The notes beneath the pieces are model-generated. The model made no database searches. It saw only the letters and a list, made by a program, of their open reading frames with translations, and was not told the DNA's origin. A stretch of 40,569 nucleotides of DNA from Alphaproteobacteria bacterium (GTDB taxonomy: Bacteria > Pseudomonadota > Alphaproteobacteria > Rhodospirillales > Magnetospirillaceae), in contig JAJPHO010000027.1 of assembly GCA_021325215.1 (NCBI GenBank), positions 1 through 40,569 of the forward strand, read 5' to 3'. The position numbers and the translations under genes were made by a program. Shown here in pieces: positions 40,296-40,569 of the stretch. Each line of letters begins with the position of its first letter. Within the stretch, counting starts at the first letter, position 1.

Positions 40296-40569
40296 AAATA
40301 ACGCCGGGCAAAATCACCGTCGCCGTCGCCTGAGCCGCGATGCCCTCCTGGCGGCCGGTAAAGCCCAGGCCTTCGGTCGTCGTCGCCTTGACGCTGACGC
40401 GGCCGGCCGGGATGTCCAGCAGTTCGGCGACGCGGTCGACCATGGCGGCGCGGTGCGGGCCGACCTTGGGGCGTTCGCAGATGATGGTGATGTCGACATG
40501 CTGGATGCGCCCGCCGGCGGCGGCGACCAGTTCGGCGACATATTGCAGGAAGATCGCCGAATCGGCGCC
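40294..40569 (-). CDS. ispF: 2-C-methyl-D-erythritol 2,4-cyclodiphosphate synthase (3' part)
   Basis: Leftward frame entering from the window edge, about 91 residues: [47 protein letters not shown] and the IspF hallmark [22 protein letters not shown]. It is the MEP-pathway enzyme that cyclises CDP-methylerythritol phosphate. In alphaproteobacteria it is often the C-terminal half of a fused IspDF; the window ends too early to tell. The stop codon lies within the nested repeat. Confidence 0.95.
   Translation of the reverse strand, partial: GADSAIFLQYVAELVAAAGGRIQHVDITIICERPKVGPHRAAMVDRVAELLDIPAGRVSVKATTTEGLGFTGRQEGIAAQATATVILPGVI

Overview
The window is GC-rich chromosomal DNA of an alphaproteobacterium, most likely from the Rhodospirillales in the broad sense. 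This rests on gene order and protein character: nrdR-ribD-ribE-ribB-ribH-nusB-thiL, then bamE / CBP3-like / yceD-rpmF-plsX-fabH-ihfA-merR, a K+-independent H+-pyrophosphatase, and two hemerythrin-type proteins. Genus was not resolved. Many genes start with GTG or TTG, and many neighbours overlap by 4 bases (ATGA or GTGA).

Layout. 1-600: the edge of a leftward gene and a 265-base nested inverted-repeat element abutting rpiB. 598-6967: a compact rightward riboflavin/thiamine/nucleotide block (rpiB, nrdR, ribD, ribE, ribB fused to a degenerate RibA domain, ribH, nusB, thiL, a FliL-like membrane protein). 7021-10393: a Cache-PAS membrane sensor without an output domain and a coiled-coil porin. 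10543-12624: hppA. 12719-14877: an AraC-type regulator divergent from a YahK-like alcohol dehydrogenase, with a 12-bp direct repeat between them. 14946-19791: bamE, then the rightward run CBP3-like, yceD (broken by an in-frame TGA), rpmF, plsX, fabH, ihfA, merR. 19877-19953: tRNA-Pro(GGG).

19903-23663 is a complete small integrated element bounded by a 58-bp perfect direct repeat of the tRNA-Pro 3' part. It carries only a truncated Toprim protein, a RepA-like AAA ATPase and a tyrosine integrase, with repeats resembling integrase arm sites at both ends. Each att copy is followed by its own intrinsic terminator, so the tRNA keeps a terminator whether or not the element is present.

23775-32196 is an accessory region of small regulator/enzyme pairs: LysR / aldo-keto reductase, a TonB-C protein, an S10 carboxypeptidase overlapping a VanX-type dipeptidase, LysR, a DUF3224 protein, and MarR / short-chain dehydrogenase with a clear promoter and operator. 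32342-40569: gamma-glutamyltransferase, a soluble protein joining a hemerythrin-like domain to MgtE-N and CBS domains, the 5-oxoprolinase operon pxpB-pxpC-pxpA translationally coupled to a large bacteriohemerythrin fusion, cutA, a second nested repeat and the 3' end of ispF. Gamma-glutamyltransferase and 5-oxoprolinase both belong to glutathione/5-oxoproline turnover, so their proximity may be functional.

Most promising for new biology: the minimal tRNA-Pro element with its terminator replacement, the hemerythrin-like/MgtE-N/CBS protein, the bacteriohemerythrin with an unrecognised 300-residue C-terminal domain coupled to 5-oxoprolinase, and the nonsense codon in yceD.
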